This document shows positions 1-10,124 of a stretch of 64,000 nucleotides of DNA, piece after piece (the stretch's first letter is position 1; every line of letters starts with the position of its first letter). The position numbers and the translations under genes were made by a program. The stretch spans positions 62,001 to 126,000 of the forward strand of contig RDZY01000009.1 in assembly GCA_004294135.1 (NCBI GenBank), read 5' to 3'. The notes below the pieces were generated by a model. The model saw only the letters and a list, made by a program, of their open reading frames with translations, had not been told where the DNA came from and did no database searches. Origin of the DNA: Sphingobacteriia bacterium (GTDB lineage Bacteria; Bacteroidota; Bacteroidia; Chitinophagales; Chitinophagaceae).

Positions 1-835
1 CTTCAATCAACAGTTTCACATCTAATTTACCCCTTGGGTAATCGAGACTTCTTAAGTTCCAAATCAATTTACGAATCAGCTTATCTTCTTTGTATACTGG
101 TAATAGAATGGTGTAAACAGGTAGACTATCATTTTCAATATTTTTCACCTCAGCCTTTGTAACCGTTTCTAGTAACTCATATTTAGATCCCTTCAAGGCA
201 ATATAAAGCTTGAATAAAATAGCGAATAAGAATATTCCACTAAATAGTAAGTTGATGAAAATAAATACAGAAATAAAGTTGATGGTGAGTAATGTAAATG
301 CAATCCCTATCAATGAAAAAATCACAACCAGTTGGGCATCTGTAAATGTGATGAGACCAGAACTCTCTGGATCTTTTCGCATGAGACTGAATACCGCTTC
401 TTTTACATAAAATTCACCTCTAAACTTGTGCACCATCCAAGTAATATCCAAGTCAGATGCCGCTACTAGTTTTACTTTAGTACCAAACTTAATTTCTAGT
501 ACCCCTAATAATTTCTCATCCAGCGGATCTGCAGCTGCAATAATTAGATTTCCTTTTCCATCATTGCGAATGGGCAGGTATAAAAAAGCATTTAAGTGCA
601 ATAAATCACATTCCGAAACAAAAGTTTCATCAATCACTTCATTGCGAATATCTATCAGTGGAAAACCAGAACGTTCTAAAAAAGAAACGTACTGTTTTCT
701 GGTAAGGAAGCCAAAGTTCAATGCTGCTTTAATATAAGCATATTCGAACTCTTCAGCAATTTCCTCAATCTGTTGCAGCTTAGCCGTTGTGAACAAGCCC
801 ACACTAATCATATTATTCAAAGCACAAACAGGCAT
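1..835 (-). CDS. Glycosyltransferase (GT2-like) with N-terminal MshEN/GSPII_E-N-like domain; C-terminal part lies outside the window
   Basis: Manual reverse translation from ATG at 835: MPVCALNNMISVGLFTTAKLQQIEEIAEEFEYAYIKAALNFGFLTRKQ...LIIAAADPLDEKLLGVLEIKFGTKVKLVAASDLDI...(TM helices)...LPVYTILLPVYKEDKLIRKLIWNLRSLDYPRGKLDVKLLIE. The latter is a GT2 start (LLPVYKE). The frame is open to the window edge. It is absent from the ORF track because it is truncated. Confidence 0.8.
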   Translation of the reverse strand, partial: MPVCALNNMISVGLFTTAKLQQIEEIAEEFEYAYIKAALNFGFLTRKQYVSFLERSGFPLIDIRNEVIDETFVSECDLLHLNAFLYLPIRNDGKGNLIIAAADPLDEKLLGVLEIKFGTKVKLVAASDLDITWMVHKFRGEFYVKEAVFSLMRKDPESSGLITFTDAQLVVIFSLIGIAFTLLTINFISVFIFINLLFSGIFLFAILFKLYIALKGSKYELLETVTKAEVKNIENDSLPVYTILLPVYKEDKLIRKLIWNLRSLDYPRGKLDVKLLIE

Positions 836-862
836 ATACGCAGGTAGTATTTAAGCTTACAA

Positions 863-2890
863 TTAAACGATTTCCTGAGATTTTTTAACACGCTTTCTTA
901 CGAAGAAGAATGATAATAACAGGAGTATTATTAATCCAGCCAAGATAAAATATTTATACTTATTCCAAATTAAAGCTAGGTTGTTTTTATCTCCTCTATA
1001 ACTTACCAATCCTGCATTATCTGGTAGCTTAAAGAAAAAATTACTTTTTCCTTTACTATTGGCTACGCAAACATTGCTCTCAATGGCTGAATACTGTGAT
1101 CCAAAACTTTTAATAACTCCTTCAAATGCATCACTTACTGCACTATCACCCAATGCACTAATGAGTAAGTGGGTAACCGATCCTTGTCGAAATATTTGTG
1201 CAATACCGCTACTAGAAAAATCATTAATTGAATAAGAAGTTTGTCCACTCACATCTTTGTACAATTGGAAATCTTTATTAAACTGGACTGGTAGATTTTT
1301 TTCAAAATTCTTTATGAAAGGATCATTCCGATGTAACAATGAAATTACATTGTAGTTATTTAGGTCGCTTAGAGTGGCTTTATCCGATGTAACAATTTCT
1401 GGAATAAAGAGGTAGTTGGCAACCAAAGTAGCGGTATTTAACTGGTGAATTAATTCACCCAAGGACGATGCCAAATAAGGAATCATAGAAGGCGTTACAA
1501 TCATTTGCAATGCCTTTTTTCTAAACTCACCTGGATAGTTGAAGAAATTGTAAAACTCATTTAGTTTTTCACCAGAGAATACTAGGTTAGATGTTTTGGT
1601 ATCAATAAATCCAAAGAAATTAGAGAAGCCTTCTTTACAAATATTACCAGCCCCATGAAAACGCATTTCTACTACCAACGAGTTGTTTTTAGTCAACAAA
1701 TACGGCTTGAGTTCTATATCACCTGAAAAACTTGTTTTATCGTGTAAGTCGGTACTGAAAACCAAATTGTCGTTCAGGTATACATTTAAAAATCCACGAT
1801 CTCCTTCTTTCAACATAGAGAGCATGGCTTCTAAGTGAAAAGTCAACTTCTTAGGTATCGCATTATAATCTGCCAATGAAAATGCATAGTTTGTTTTCAA
1901 TGCCCCAATACCTTCCATAATTCGAGGTGTTCCGCCCAGTTCTTCCAAAGAAAAGACGACTGGCAACTGGTTCTTATCAAAATAATTAGGAACTCCTGCG
2001 TCAACAATCATAGTATTAGAGAAGCTACTATTGATTATTTTATAATTGGTCAACGTATTAATCGCTTTTTTATAGCCTTCTGCATCTTTACCAGTAACCA
2101 CCAAAACGGTTCGGCCATCGCCCCAAGGATTTATATTGGCAATACATCCTTGTGCTGCCCCAAATTGAGGCAATAAATTTTTAATAAATGAAGGTAGTTT
2201 GCTATACTGACCAGTAATAATGGTATTTGCCAAGGTATCGGCTTCGCGATAATTAGTGGTAACGATTTCCTCCAGTGCCCCTTTTTGCTTTAACAACGCA
2301 AACAATACACCACCACTTAATAAATCGTCTAAATCTGCATTTATAGGCGTGGAGATTCTATCATACTCAAAAATGGTTTCTTTTAAACTGTGATAAAAAC
2401 TATTTTTCTCTTGTCGTGTCACATTTAAATAAGAAGAATTTCTTACTGTTAACCAGATCGCTGGATTGTCAATGTCTTGACAAAATTCATCCGACATAGC
2501 CAACTTTGCATCTATCCTTAATTTAATGAATCTTCCATCTGGCTGAACATAACGTTTATCTAAAGGAATAACAATGGTCATTACCGAATCAATGGCATTG
2601 GATGAAACCCGTTGGGTATATACTGGTTCATCTTTTAAGGAGATGGTAACGGTAGATTTATCTTCGCGCAAAACCTGAGAAGGCCTAATATACAGCACCA
2701 GTTTGGTATTGTTCACATCATCCCGAGGTTGCAATTTTACAAAATAGGTAAGTGCACCAGCAATACCAATAATTGATTCATTGCGATAGCCCATGGATTC
2801 AAAAGAACGCAGTTTAGCATCTTGTGCTATTATGCCAGATGCTACCATTAATAGGAGTGCAATCAGTAGGGATTTTGTTTTCATATTCAA
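863..2890 (-). CDS. BcsB-like (cellulose synthase regulatory subunit family) periplasmic protein with C-terminal TM
   Basis: 675 aa ORF with signal peptide and C-terminal TM helix followed by KKRVKKS; two carbohydrate-binding-like modules, as in the BcsB family; adjacent to a GT2. Confidence 0.7.
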   Translation of the reverse strand: MNMKTKSLLIALLLMVASGIIAQDAKLRSFESMGYRNESIIGIAGALTYFVKLQPRDDVNNTKLVLYIRPSQVLREDKSTVTISLKDEPVYTQRVSSNAIDSVMTIVIPLDKRYVQPDGRFIKLRIDAKLAMSDEFCQDIDNPAIWLTVRNSSYLNVTRQEKNSFYHSLKETIFEYDRISTPINADLDDLLSGGVLFALLKQKGALEEIVTTNYREADTLANTIITGQYSKLPSFIKNLLPQFGAAQGCIANINPWGDGRTVLVVTGKDAEGYKKAINTLTNYKIINSSFSNTMIVDAGVPNYFDKNQLPVVFSLEELGGTPRIMEGIGALKTNYAFSLADYNAIPKKLTFHLEAMLSMLKEGDRGFLNVYLNDNLVFSTDLHDKTSFSGDIELKPYLLTKNNSLVVEMRFHGAGNICKEGFSNFFGFIDTKTSNLVFSGEKLNEFYNFFNYPGEFRKKALQMIVTPSMIPYLASSLGELIHQLNTATLVANYLFIPEIVTSDKATLSDLNNYNVISLLHRNDPFIKNFEKNLPVQFNKDFQLYKDVSGQTSYSINDFSSSGIAQIFRQGSVTHLLISALGDSAVSDAFEGVIKSFGSQYSAIESNVCVANSKGKSNFFFKLPDNAGLVSYRGDKNNLALIWNKYKYFILAGLIILLLLSFFFVRKRVKKSQEIV

Positions 2891-2900
2891 GTATTTAGAA

Positions 2901-4268
2901 CTAAGCCAATTTAAATTTCAATTTAAAATAGTTTCCAACCGTTGCATTGCTTTCATAACTAAGCACCCCAGCCATACTTTCTGTGAGCTGCTTTGAAATG
3001 GAGAAACCCATACCAGACTGATTGGTTGCTAAATCAGGTTGGTTGGGACTGGTTAAACGGCCAAAATATTCATCTAATTTTTCTTTTCCTATGGGTTTGG
3101 CTTTGTTAATGATTTCAATAATACAAGACCCATCAGAGTCATTTGCATGAATACTTACCGAAGAACCTTTCTGGATAAACCTTATAACGTTAGAAAGCAG
3201 CTTGAACAGTATATGGCGCAAAAATATTTTATCGAGATTCACCATTACTTCTGCTGGTGAAAGGTGTACTTGAAGATTTACTTGCTTAATACTGGCAGCA
3301 TCTACCAATGAAATAGCTGCTTTTTCTACTTCCGGAATAATATCAAAAACCTCATATCGATATTCAATCTTACCCGTATCAGCTTCTGCTGAATCTGCCA
3401 GTTTTTGCGATAAATAATGGAGTTTTTCATTCCCCATTGTAATATAACTGAGAATTTCCTTCTGGTCGGTGGTTAAATTACTCGATTTCCGATTGATCAG
3501 GTCAATAGATATTTGATTCGATCCAATAAAATTTTTCAAGTCGTGAATCATAATATTGAGTGTATTCTGGCGATAATCACTCAACTCTTTCAATCGTCTA
3601 TTGGCTTCTTCAATGGTATGATGCTGGTCGTTTATTTTCTCATTCTGTTCCAACATTCTTCGATTTGACTCCTCAATGATCAAATTCTTCTCCGTTTCTC
3701 GGCGCACAATTTGATGTCTATTGTAGGCTATAAGACAGGCAAATGCTGCCACTAAAAAATAAACCCCGCCACCATTGGTAATTAAGCCACTGTACCCACC
3801 AGAACCATTGTTTAAGGAATACATGAGCAACACAATGGAAAAAGAAATAGCCACATGCAATTGGGCATAAATGGGTCGCCAGAATACCGTAGTATTCAAT
3901 AACAGCATCAAAATGGCTGCCAACAAATAATAGGGCAACGCTTTGGTAATGGGTACAATTCCACAAATAAGTGAGATCAATATGATATTAACGCCCACTA
4001 CCAAATTCAGCACCAATTCGTGCGACCACCTGTTTTTGGTACCAAATATGTAGAAGAAATAAGAAAGAATGAAAAAGATAAAACGAATGACCAACAAATA
4101 AATCCAGTCCTCTTTCATAAAAAGCACATCCAGCAACATGAATAGGGGCATAGAAAACAGCATCGTCCATATAGCAACATTGGAATAGTAAGCCCCCCGT
4201 TTATTCAATTCGGTAGTAAGCTTTTGTCGGTCTATATTTACATAAGGAATTCTATGATAATCGATCAT
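2901..4268 (-). CDS. Membrane sensor histidine kinase
   Basis: Multi-TM N-terminus, coiled coil, HDLKN H-box, HATPase region (GMGFSISKQLTESMAG). Confidence 0.85.
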   Translation of the reverse strand: MIDYHRIPYVNIDRQKLTTELNKRGAYYSNVAIWTMLFSMPLFMLLDVLFMKEDWIYLLVIRFIFFILSYFFYIFGTKNRWSHELVLNLVVGVNIILISLICGIVPITKALPYYLLAAILMLLLNTTVFWRPIYAQLHVAISFSIVLLMYSLNNGSGGYSGLITNGGGVYFLVAAFACLIAYNRHQIVRRETEKNLIIEESNRRMLEQNEKINDQHHTIEEANRRLKELSDYRQNTLNIMIHDLKNFIGSNQISIDLINRKSSNLTTDQKEILSYITMGNEKLHYLSQKLADSAEADTGKIEYRYEVFDIIPEVEKAAISLVDAASIKQVNLQVHLSPAEVMVNLDKIFLRHILFKLLSNVIRFIQKGSSVSIHANDSDGSCIIEIINKAKPIGKEKLDEYFGRLTSPNQPDLATNQSGMGFSISKQLTESMAGVLSYESNATVGNYFKLKFKLA

Positions 4269-4278
4269 ATATACTAAT

Positions 4279-5403
4279 ATGCAACAGGTAATGAACTATT
4301 CAGTGAAATTAAAATTTATTGCTCGAAGCACCTCCCTTTTTATCACCACTTTATTGACATTGCTCTTAGGCATTTCAAGCCTTCAAGCTCAATCGAATAA
4401 AGCATTGCGCGAGATCAGTCACCGACTGGGACAAGGGGTAAATATTTCTTTTTTAGAACAGTATTGGATGTCTCCCGATATACTCTATCAAAAAAAAATC
4501 GACCCTTTACTCGAATCAATTGCCACCCAAGGATTTAAAACCGTTCGCCTTCCGGTGGCATTCGACCATTTTATGGCAGATAGCTATGCTCAATTAAACG
4601 ATAATATACTAGAAAAATTGCACGAAATATATAAACGTTGCGAATATTTAAACCTAAATCTGGTAATTGTATATCATTATGGTAAACTCAGGAACGAAAA
4701 TAGGTATTCAGAAAACGATCGCATCATCCGCATTTGGAAGCAAGTAATGGCTTCTATGAAACTGTATTCTTGTTCGCACTTATTTTATGAGCTCTACAAT
4801 GAACCTACTACCGATATGGACGTGTGGAAGTCTTCCGCTTCTACCCTTATTAGAGAGTTGCGGAAAGAAGACAAAGATCGTATCTTTATTATAGGAGGTA
4901 CCAATTATAACGGCATCAATGAATTGTTGAATATGGGGCGACTGGCAGTGGATGACGGAAAAATTCTTTATACTTTTCATTTTTATGAGCCTTATATTTT
5001 TACCCATCAAGGGGCGGACTGGACGCCGGAAAAAACTTTTATTACTGGCTTCCCCTACCCTTATTCGGCTAGAAAAATGCCTGCACTTTACAATGCAACA
5101 CCCGATTCCCAGGTGGCTCAGGATTATGAAAGATACCCAAGAGAAGCCAATTATGAAGGTCTTTTAAAGCGATTAAAATGGATTAAAGAAGAAGCTGACC
5201 GTCTTAATTTACCACTTATCTGCACAGAAACGGGGGTCATAAATCTTGCTCCACCCAAATCAAAATCAGCGTACCTTAGCGATATTACCCGTATCATGAA
5301 AGATTTGGATATACCAGTGATGCTTTGGGATTTTAATGATAAATTTTCCATAACAAACGATCGCAATCGGGTAATAAAATCACTTCGTTCTTGGTTAAAA
5401 TAA
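4279..5403 (+). CDS. Glycoside hydrolase family 5 (cellulase/endoglucanase-like), secreted
   Basis: Signal peptide; YELYNEP (acid/base) and ICTETG (nucleophile) motifs of GH5. Confidence 0.85.
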   Translation: MQQVMNYSVKLKFIARSTSLFITTLLTLLLGISSLQAQSNKALREISHRLGQGVNISFLEQYWMSPDILYQKKIDPLLESIATQGFKTVRLPVAFDHFMADSYAQLNDNILEKLHEIYKRCEYLNLNLVIVYHYGKLRNENRYSENDRIIRIWKQVMASMKLYSCSHLFYELYNEPTTDMDVWKSSASTLIRELRKEDKDRIFIIGGTNYNGINELLNMGRLAVDDGKILYTFHFYEPYIFTHQGADWTPEKTFITGFPYPYSARKMPALYNATPDSQVAQDYERYPREANYEGLLKRLKWIKEEADRLNLPLICTETGVINLAPPKSKSAYLSDITRIMKDLDIPVMLWDFNDKFSITNDRNRVIKSLRSWLK

Positions 5404-5411
5404 TTTAATAT

Positions 5412-6308
5412 ATGCATGCAATCTTATCTATTAATGGAATCAGTAAAGCTTATGGTTCCATTCAAGCGCTTAAAAATGTTTCATTGGAAATACCCAAGGG
5501 AAGTGTTTTTGGTATTTTAGGTCCCAATGGAAGTGGTAAAACCACGCTGATGAGTATCGTACTCGATATTTTAAAAGCTGATAGCGGCAGCTATAGTTGG
5601 TTCAATCAACCCAACCATCCCACAGTGCGAAAAAGAATTGGAACCCTACTCGAAACTCCTAATTTTTATCATTACCTGTCCGCAGTTGACAACCTCAATA
5701 TTACCAATGCCATTAGTGGAAGGGGTTCTGCCGCAGCTATTGATGAAGTGCTTGAAATAGTTAAGCTTACCGAAAGAAAAAAAAGCAAGTTCAGTGCTTA
5801 TAGCTTAGGCATGAAACAGCGGCTGGCTATTGGTGCTGCTTTATTGGGGAACCCTGAAATTTTGTTATTAGATGAGCCCACAAATGGACTAGATCCGGTG
5901 GGCATTGCAGAAATCAGGGAGTTGATTATCCGGCTCGCTCAAAAAGGTATTACCATCATTATTGCGAGCCACTTATTAGATGAAATAGAAAAAATTTGTT
6001 CCCATGTAGCCATCTTAAAAAGAGGCAATCTACTCACAACAGGAACCGTGGATGAAGTACTTTCTAATGAAGATATTATTGAATTATCTGCTGCCAATTT
6101 AAGTGGATTGAAAAAATGCATCCAAGAAATGGGCGGATTCAGTAGTATTAAAGAATTAGAAAATCGTATACAAGTATTTTATCCAATTGGTACTGCCAAT
6201 ATGGAAGCACTAAACCAACACTGTTTTAATAAAGGCATCACCCTAAATTTGCTCCTCCACAAAAAGAAAAGCTTGGAGACCAAATTTTTTGAATTAACAA
6301 ACGACTAA
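5412..6308 (+). CDS. ABC transporter ATP-binding protein
   Basis: Walker A GPNGSGKTT, signature SLGMKQR, Walker B LLLDEPTNGLD. Confidence 0.95.
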   Translation: MHAILSINGISKAYGSIQALKNVSLEIPKGSVFGILGPNGSGKTTLMSIVLDILKADSGSYSWFNQPNHPTVRKRIGTLLETPNFYHYLSAVDNLNITNAISGRGSAAAIDEVLEIVKLTERKKSKFSAYSLGMKQRLAIGAALLGNPEILLLDEPTNGLDPVGIAEIRELIIRLAQKGITIIIASHLLDEIEKICSHVAILKRGNLLTTGTVDEVLSNEDIIELSAANLSGLKKCIQEMGGFSSIKELENRIQVFYPIGTANMEALNQHCFNKGITLNLLLHKKKSLETKFFELTND

Positions 6309-6318
6309 ACAAATAAAT

Positions 6319-7146
6319 ATGACTGCCTTACTGAAAATAGAATGGCTTAAAATAAAAAAATATCCTGCTTTCTGGTGGATGTTGGGAATTGTAACGCTTA
6401 CTTACCCGGGCATTAACCTGATGTTTTTTAATGTGTACGACAATATTACCAAGGGTAAAGAAATGGCCAATAATATAGCGAAAATGCTACTTGGAAACCC
6501 TTTTGCCTTTCCGGAAACCTTTCATACGGTCGCTTATTTTTCTTCTTTCTTTGTATTGCTTCCCGCTATTTTGGTCATCATGCTTATTACCAACGAGTAC
6601 CAATATAGAACACATAGACAGAATATTATTGATGGCTGGAGCCGCTACCAATTCATTGGCAGTAAGTTGATTGATGTAGCCATTATATCATCAATAGTAA
6701 CCTTGGTATTTATTTCCGTAGCAATTGGATTTGGTATTTATGCGGACGAATTAAGCTGGAATAGATGGGCTGAACAACTTCAGTATATTCCTTTGTTTTT
6801 TCTGCAAACTTTTGCTCAACTCTCCATTGCTTTTTTATTGGGCTATCTTGTAAAAAAAGCTTTTATCGCATTGGGTATTTTCTTATTCTATTACCTTATT
6901 ATAGAAAATATTTTAGTCGGCTTTTTAAAACTAAAACAAATTCCAATTGGTCGTTTTCTTCCTTTTGAAATGTCAGACGGCATATTAGTAGCTCCTGCTT
7001 TTGTGGGTAAATTTGGAGATAAGGCCAAAGAAGGTTATGAGCTGGCATTAACATTGGTATACCAACAAGTAATTGGCACCATTATACTCACTGCGCTTAT
7101 TTGGTTTATTTGTTTTAAAGTACACCAAAAAAGGAACCTCGCATAG
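6319..7146 (+). CDS. ABC transporter permease
   Basis: About 6 TM helices, directly downstream of the ATPase gene. Confidence 0.85.
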   Translation: MTALLKIEWLKIKKYPAFWWMLGIVTLTYPGINLMFFNVYDNITKGKEMANNIAKMLLGNPFAFPETFHTVAYFSSFFVLLPAILVIMLITNEYQYRTHRQNIIDGWSRYQFIGSKLIDVAIISSIVTLVFISVAIGFGIYADELSWNRWAEQLQYIPLFFLQTFAQLSIAFLLGYLVKKAFIALGIFLFYYLIIENILVGFLKLKQIPIGRFLPFEMSDGILVAPAFVGKFGDKAKEGYELALTLVYQQVIGTIILTALIWFICFKVHQKRNLA

Positions 7147-7158
7147 AAGCTGTTTGAG

Positions 7159-8085
7159 TTAATTATTTAGTTGAGTGAGTGCTTCATCAATGGTGGGATA
7201 GCTGAATACAAAACCTGCGTCTTCTATTTTTTTGCTGCTCACTGTTGTACTTTTCAGCACTTCAACACTCAATTCACCCAGTACTATTTTTAGCATAAAA
7301 CTGGGCATATAGAAAGGAAGGTAAAAAGCACCACAAATTTTTTGAGCCAGTAGTATAGTCAAGCTTTTATTAGTCACCGGGTGGGGAGCAACTGCATTAT
7401 AAATGCCTTGGATATGGTGGTGCTCCATGGCATAAATAAATTGATTGCAAACATCGTCAATATGCACCCAACTAATCATCTGCTTTCCACTACCCAGAAT
7501 GGCTGCTGTTCTAAATTGTAATGGTTTTTTAAACTCTTTCAATGCCCCTCCATGATTGCTAAGTACAATACCAATTCTTAGATTTACCAATCTTTTTCCC
7601 AATGCTTTAACTTGTTGAATACTTTCTTCCCATAGCATACAGGTTTCACCTAAAAAATCAGGATATGCAGAATCTGTCTCGACAAATTTTTCTGTTTGGC
7701 TGTTTTTATCAGGACCATACCACCCTATTGCAGATGCACTTATTACTGCTTGTACTTTATTGGGTATTTCTGTTAATGCTTTCACCAATAAAGCACCGCT
7801 TTGAGTTCTGCTATCGGCAATTTCTTTTTTTCTTTTTGCAGTCCACCTTTTATCCGCAACCCCGGCTCCGGCTAGGTGAATAATATAGTCGGCTTTTTGA
7901 ATGGCTTCCGCATCAATATATGAATTGGAGATGTCCCACGTATAGACCGTGGACTGTGAACCGTGAATCGTGGACTGTGGACTGTTGCGAGAAAGTATGG
8001 ATACTTCGTATCCCTTTTCTAAAAGCAGTTCTGTTAATCGCTTTCCTACCAATCCTGTTCCGCCTGTTATAAGTACGTTTGCCAT
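7159..8085 (-). CDS. TIGR01777-family NAD-dependent epimerase/SDR (YfcH-like)
   Basis: [29 protein letters not shown] and a [11 protein letters not shown]-type motif typical of the family. Confidence 0.9.
   Translation of the reverse strand: MANVLITGGTGLVGKRLTELLLEKGYEVSILSRNSPQSTIHGSQSTVYTWDISNSYIDAEAIQKADYIIHLAGAGVADKRWTAKRKKEIADSRTQSGALLVKALTEIPNKVQAVISASAIGWYGPDKNSQTEKFVETDSAYPDFLGETCMLWEESIQQVKALGKRLVNLRIGIVLSNHGGALKEFKKPLQFRTAAILGSGKQMISWVHIDDVCNQFIYAMEHHHIQGIYNAVAPHPVTNKSLTILLAQKICGAFYLPFYMPSFMLKIVLGELSVEVLKSTTVSSKKIEDAGFVFSYPTIDEALTQLNN
7945..7986. repeat. Heptanucleotide tandem repeat, 6 degenerate units, inside a CDS
   Basis: gaccgtg|gactgtg|aaccgtg|aatcgtg|gactgtg|gactgtt read directly. 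Confidence 0.9.
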
Positions 8086-8118
8086 ATTATTTCAACAATA
8101 TAATGAAAAGAATGTTGC

Positions 8119-8147
8119 AAAAAAAACCCTCTCGAATTTCAAGAGGG
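8119..8147 (-). terminator. Rho-independent terminator after ftsZ
   Basis: Minus strand: CCCTCT-tgaaattcg-AGAGGG followed by 8 T. Confidence 0.88.
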
Positions 8148-8173
8148 CTGTAAAACACTATATACTGAACGGG

Positions 8174-10051
8174 TTAGTCGGGCTTTTTACCATCCAAAAA
8201 ACTATTGATGGATGATATTTGAGTTTGGTTATTATCGTCTTTTCCTACGGTATATTTACTATAAAAATTTTCTACCGAAGTGAGTGTATTCCCAAACAAT
8301 TCCATATTCCTTCTTACATAAGCGGGAACGGCATCAAATTCTCCATTTACATCAGAGGTATTGCTGATATTAAAAGAAAGATTGCGCAATTTTTGAATTC
8401 TTTCTGCTGCTCTTTTTTTCTGTAGTTCTACATCATCAATAAACGAATCATCTTCCATTGCAGCAGGTGTATTAGCTGCAGTAATTGCAGCAATAGGCAT
8501 TTCTGTTTTCTCTACCAACTGCATATTAAAAATAGATTCTTCTTCTACAGCTATTGGCGGAGCAGGCATTTTTATTTCAGCTACAGTCACCACCGCTTTT
8601 TCTACTACTGGCATTGCTGCTTGTGTAGTTGCAGCATAAATATTAGCGGGCTTGCTCATTAAACCACTCGACTGCACTATAGTTGGTGCATCGTTTAATT
8701 GAAAATTCAAGTGCGCTTCTACCTCAAGAATAGCAGGTATTTCGGGCATCACTTCTTCCTTAATTGGAAGGGCCATTTCTGGGGTTAAATTAAGTTGTAA
8801 CACCATAGATTCCTTCTCTTCTTCAACCTCAAAAGCTGGTGCTGGTTTTTCAGCAAATACATGTACTGCTGGCATTTCAACATGAATCGCTTGCATGGTT
8901 GGAGCCAGCTCATCTATAATAGCAGCGGGCATTTCAGCTATAATTGGTGCTGGTGCTGCCACAGGTTCAACTATTGGTTTTAGTGTTGGGGTAGGAATTT
9001 TTTCTGTTTCCATACCCAAGGTCATCACTATTTTTTCTGGCTGTACTTCTGGTGCTTTTTGAACCACTGGTTTTGCAAATGGATCTTTCTGTTCAAAGCC
9101 TGTTGCTATTAAAGTAATGCCTATTTTTTTGTCGAGTGAAGCATCATAACCCATTCCCACAATTACGTCTGAGTTTTCACCCGCCTGCAAACGAAGGTAG
9201 TTATTGATGGTTTCCAACTCATCCATCGTACACTCATAATCTCCTTCTGCACTGTTAATATTAATTAGAATCCACTTAGCCCCTTTAATATCATTATCAT
9301 TCAGTAATGGTGATGCCAATGCTTCTTCAATTGCATGTTGTGCCCTATTTTCTCCTTCCACTTCTGCCTTACCTAGAATTGCTACACCCCCATTCTTCAT
9401 TACAGTGCATACATCGGCAAAATCTACAATAATATGTCCCCTAGAGTTAATTACATCGGTAATACATTTTGCAGCAGTAGCCAAAACATTATCGGCTTTA
9501 CAAAATGCTTCTTTCATTTTAAGGTTACCATATTGCATCCGCAATTTATCGTTGCTGATGATTAATAAAGTATCAACCAACGGCTTCAGTGCTTCAATAC
9601 CTTCTTCTGCTTGCTGGTGTCTACGGGGTCCTTCAAAACCAAAAGGAGTGGTTACAATGCCCACCGTAAGAATACCCAAATCTTTACAAATTTTGGCAAT
9701 AATTGGTGCCCCACCAGTTCCAGTTCCACCACCCATACCGACAGTAATAAACGCCATTTTGGTATTCACTTCCAAAATACGTTTGATTTCTTCTAATGAT
9801 TCTTCGGTGGCCATTTTTCCTATTTCAGGATTGGCACCTGCACCAAGCCCTTGGGTAAGATGTGGACCGAGTTGTATTTTATTGGGAATATTACTTTGCT
9901 CTATTGCTTTGGCATCGGTATTACAAATGATAAAGTCAACACCTTCAATATCTTGGGCAAACATAAAGTTTACTGCGTTGCTTCCACCACCACCAACACC
10001 CAACACTTTAATAATAGATGATTTCTGTTTGGGAAGATCAAAATGAATCAT
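8174..10051 (-). CDS. ftsZ: Cell division protein FtsZ with extended C-terminal linker
   Basis: Tubulin signature GGGTGTGGAPI, N-terminal GVGGGGSNAVN; last gene of the dcw cluster. Confidence 0.98.
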   Translation of the reverse strand: MIHFDLPKQKSSIIKVLGVGGGGSNAVNFMFAQDIEGVDFIICNTDAKAIEQSNIPNKIQLGPHLTQGLGAGANPEIGKMATEESLEEIKRILEVNTKMAFITVGMGGGTGTGGAPIIAKICKDLGILTVGIVTTPFGFEGPRRHQQAEEGIEALKPLVDTLLIISNDKLRMQYGNLKMKEAFCKADNVLATAAKCITDVINSRGHIIVDFADVCTVMKNGGVAILGKAEVEGENRAQHAIEEALASPLLNDNDIKGAKWILININSAEGDYECTMDELETINNYLRLQAGENSDVIVGMGYDASLDKKIGITLIATGFEQKDPFAKPVVQKAPEVQPEKIVMTLGMETEKIPTPTLKPIVEPVAAPAPIIAEMPAAIIDELAPTMQAIHVEMPAVHVFAEKPAPAFEVEEEKESMVLQLNLTPEMALPIKEEVMPEIPAILEVEAHLNFQLNDAPTIVQSSGLMSKPANIYAATTQAAMPVVEKAVVTVAEIKMPAPPIAVEEESIFNMQLVEKTEMPIAAITAANTPAAMEDDSFIDDVELQKKRAAERIQKLRNLSFNISNTSDVNGEFDAVPAYVRRNMELFGNTLTSVENFYSKYTVGKDDNNQTQISSINSFLDGKKPD

Positions 10052-10124
10052 AGTACGGAATTTGGGTTAGTCAATTTTCTTAAACGGGTATACTATAAAC
10101 GGTACTATCTGCAACTTTATTTTA

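Noticed and set aside
210-737. Small + strand ORFs at the left edge
   Set aside because: Antisense to the truncated MshEN-glycosyltransferase CDS, which has a consistent reading frame to the window edge.
9405-10046. 213-aa + strand ORF antisense to ftsZ
   Set aside because: Shadow ORF of the ftsZ coding strand; no domain or independent start signals; ftsZ is unambiguous.
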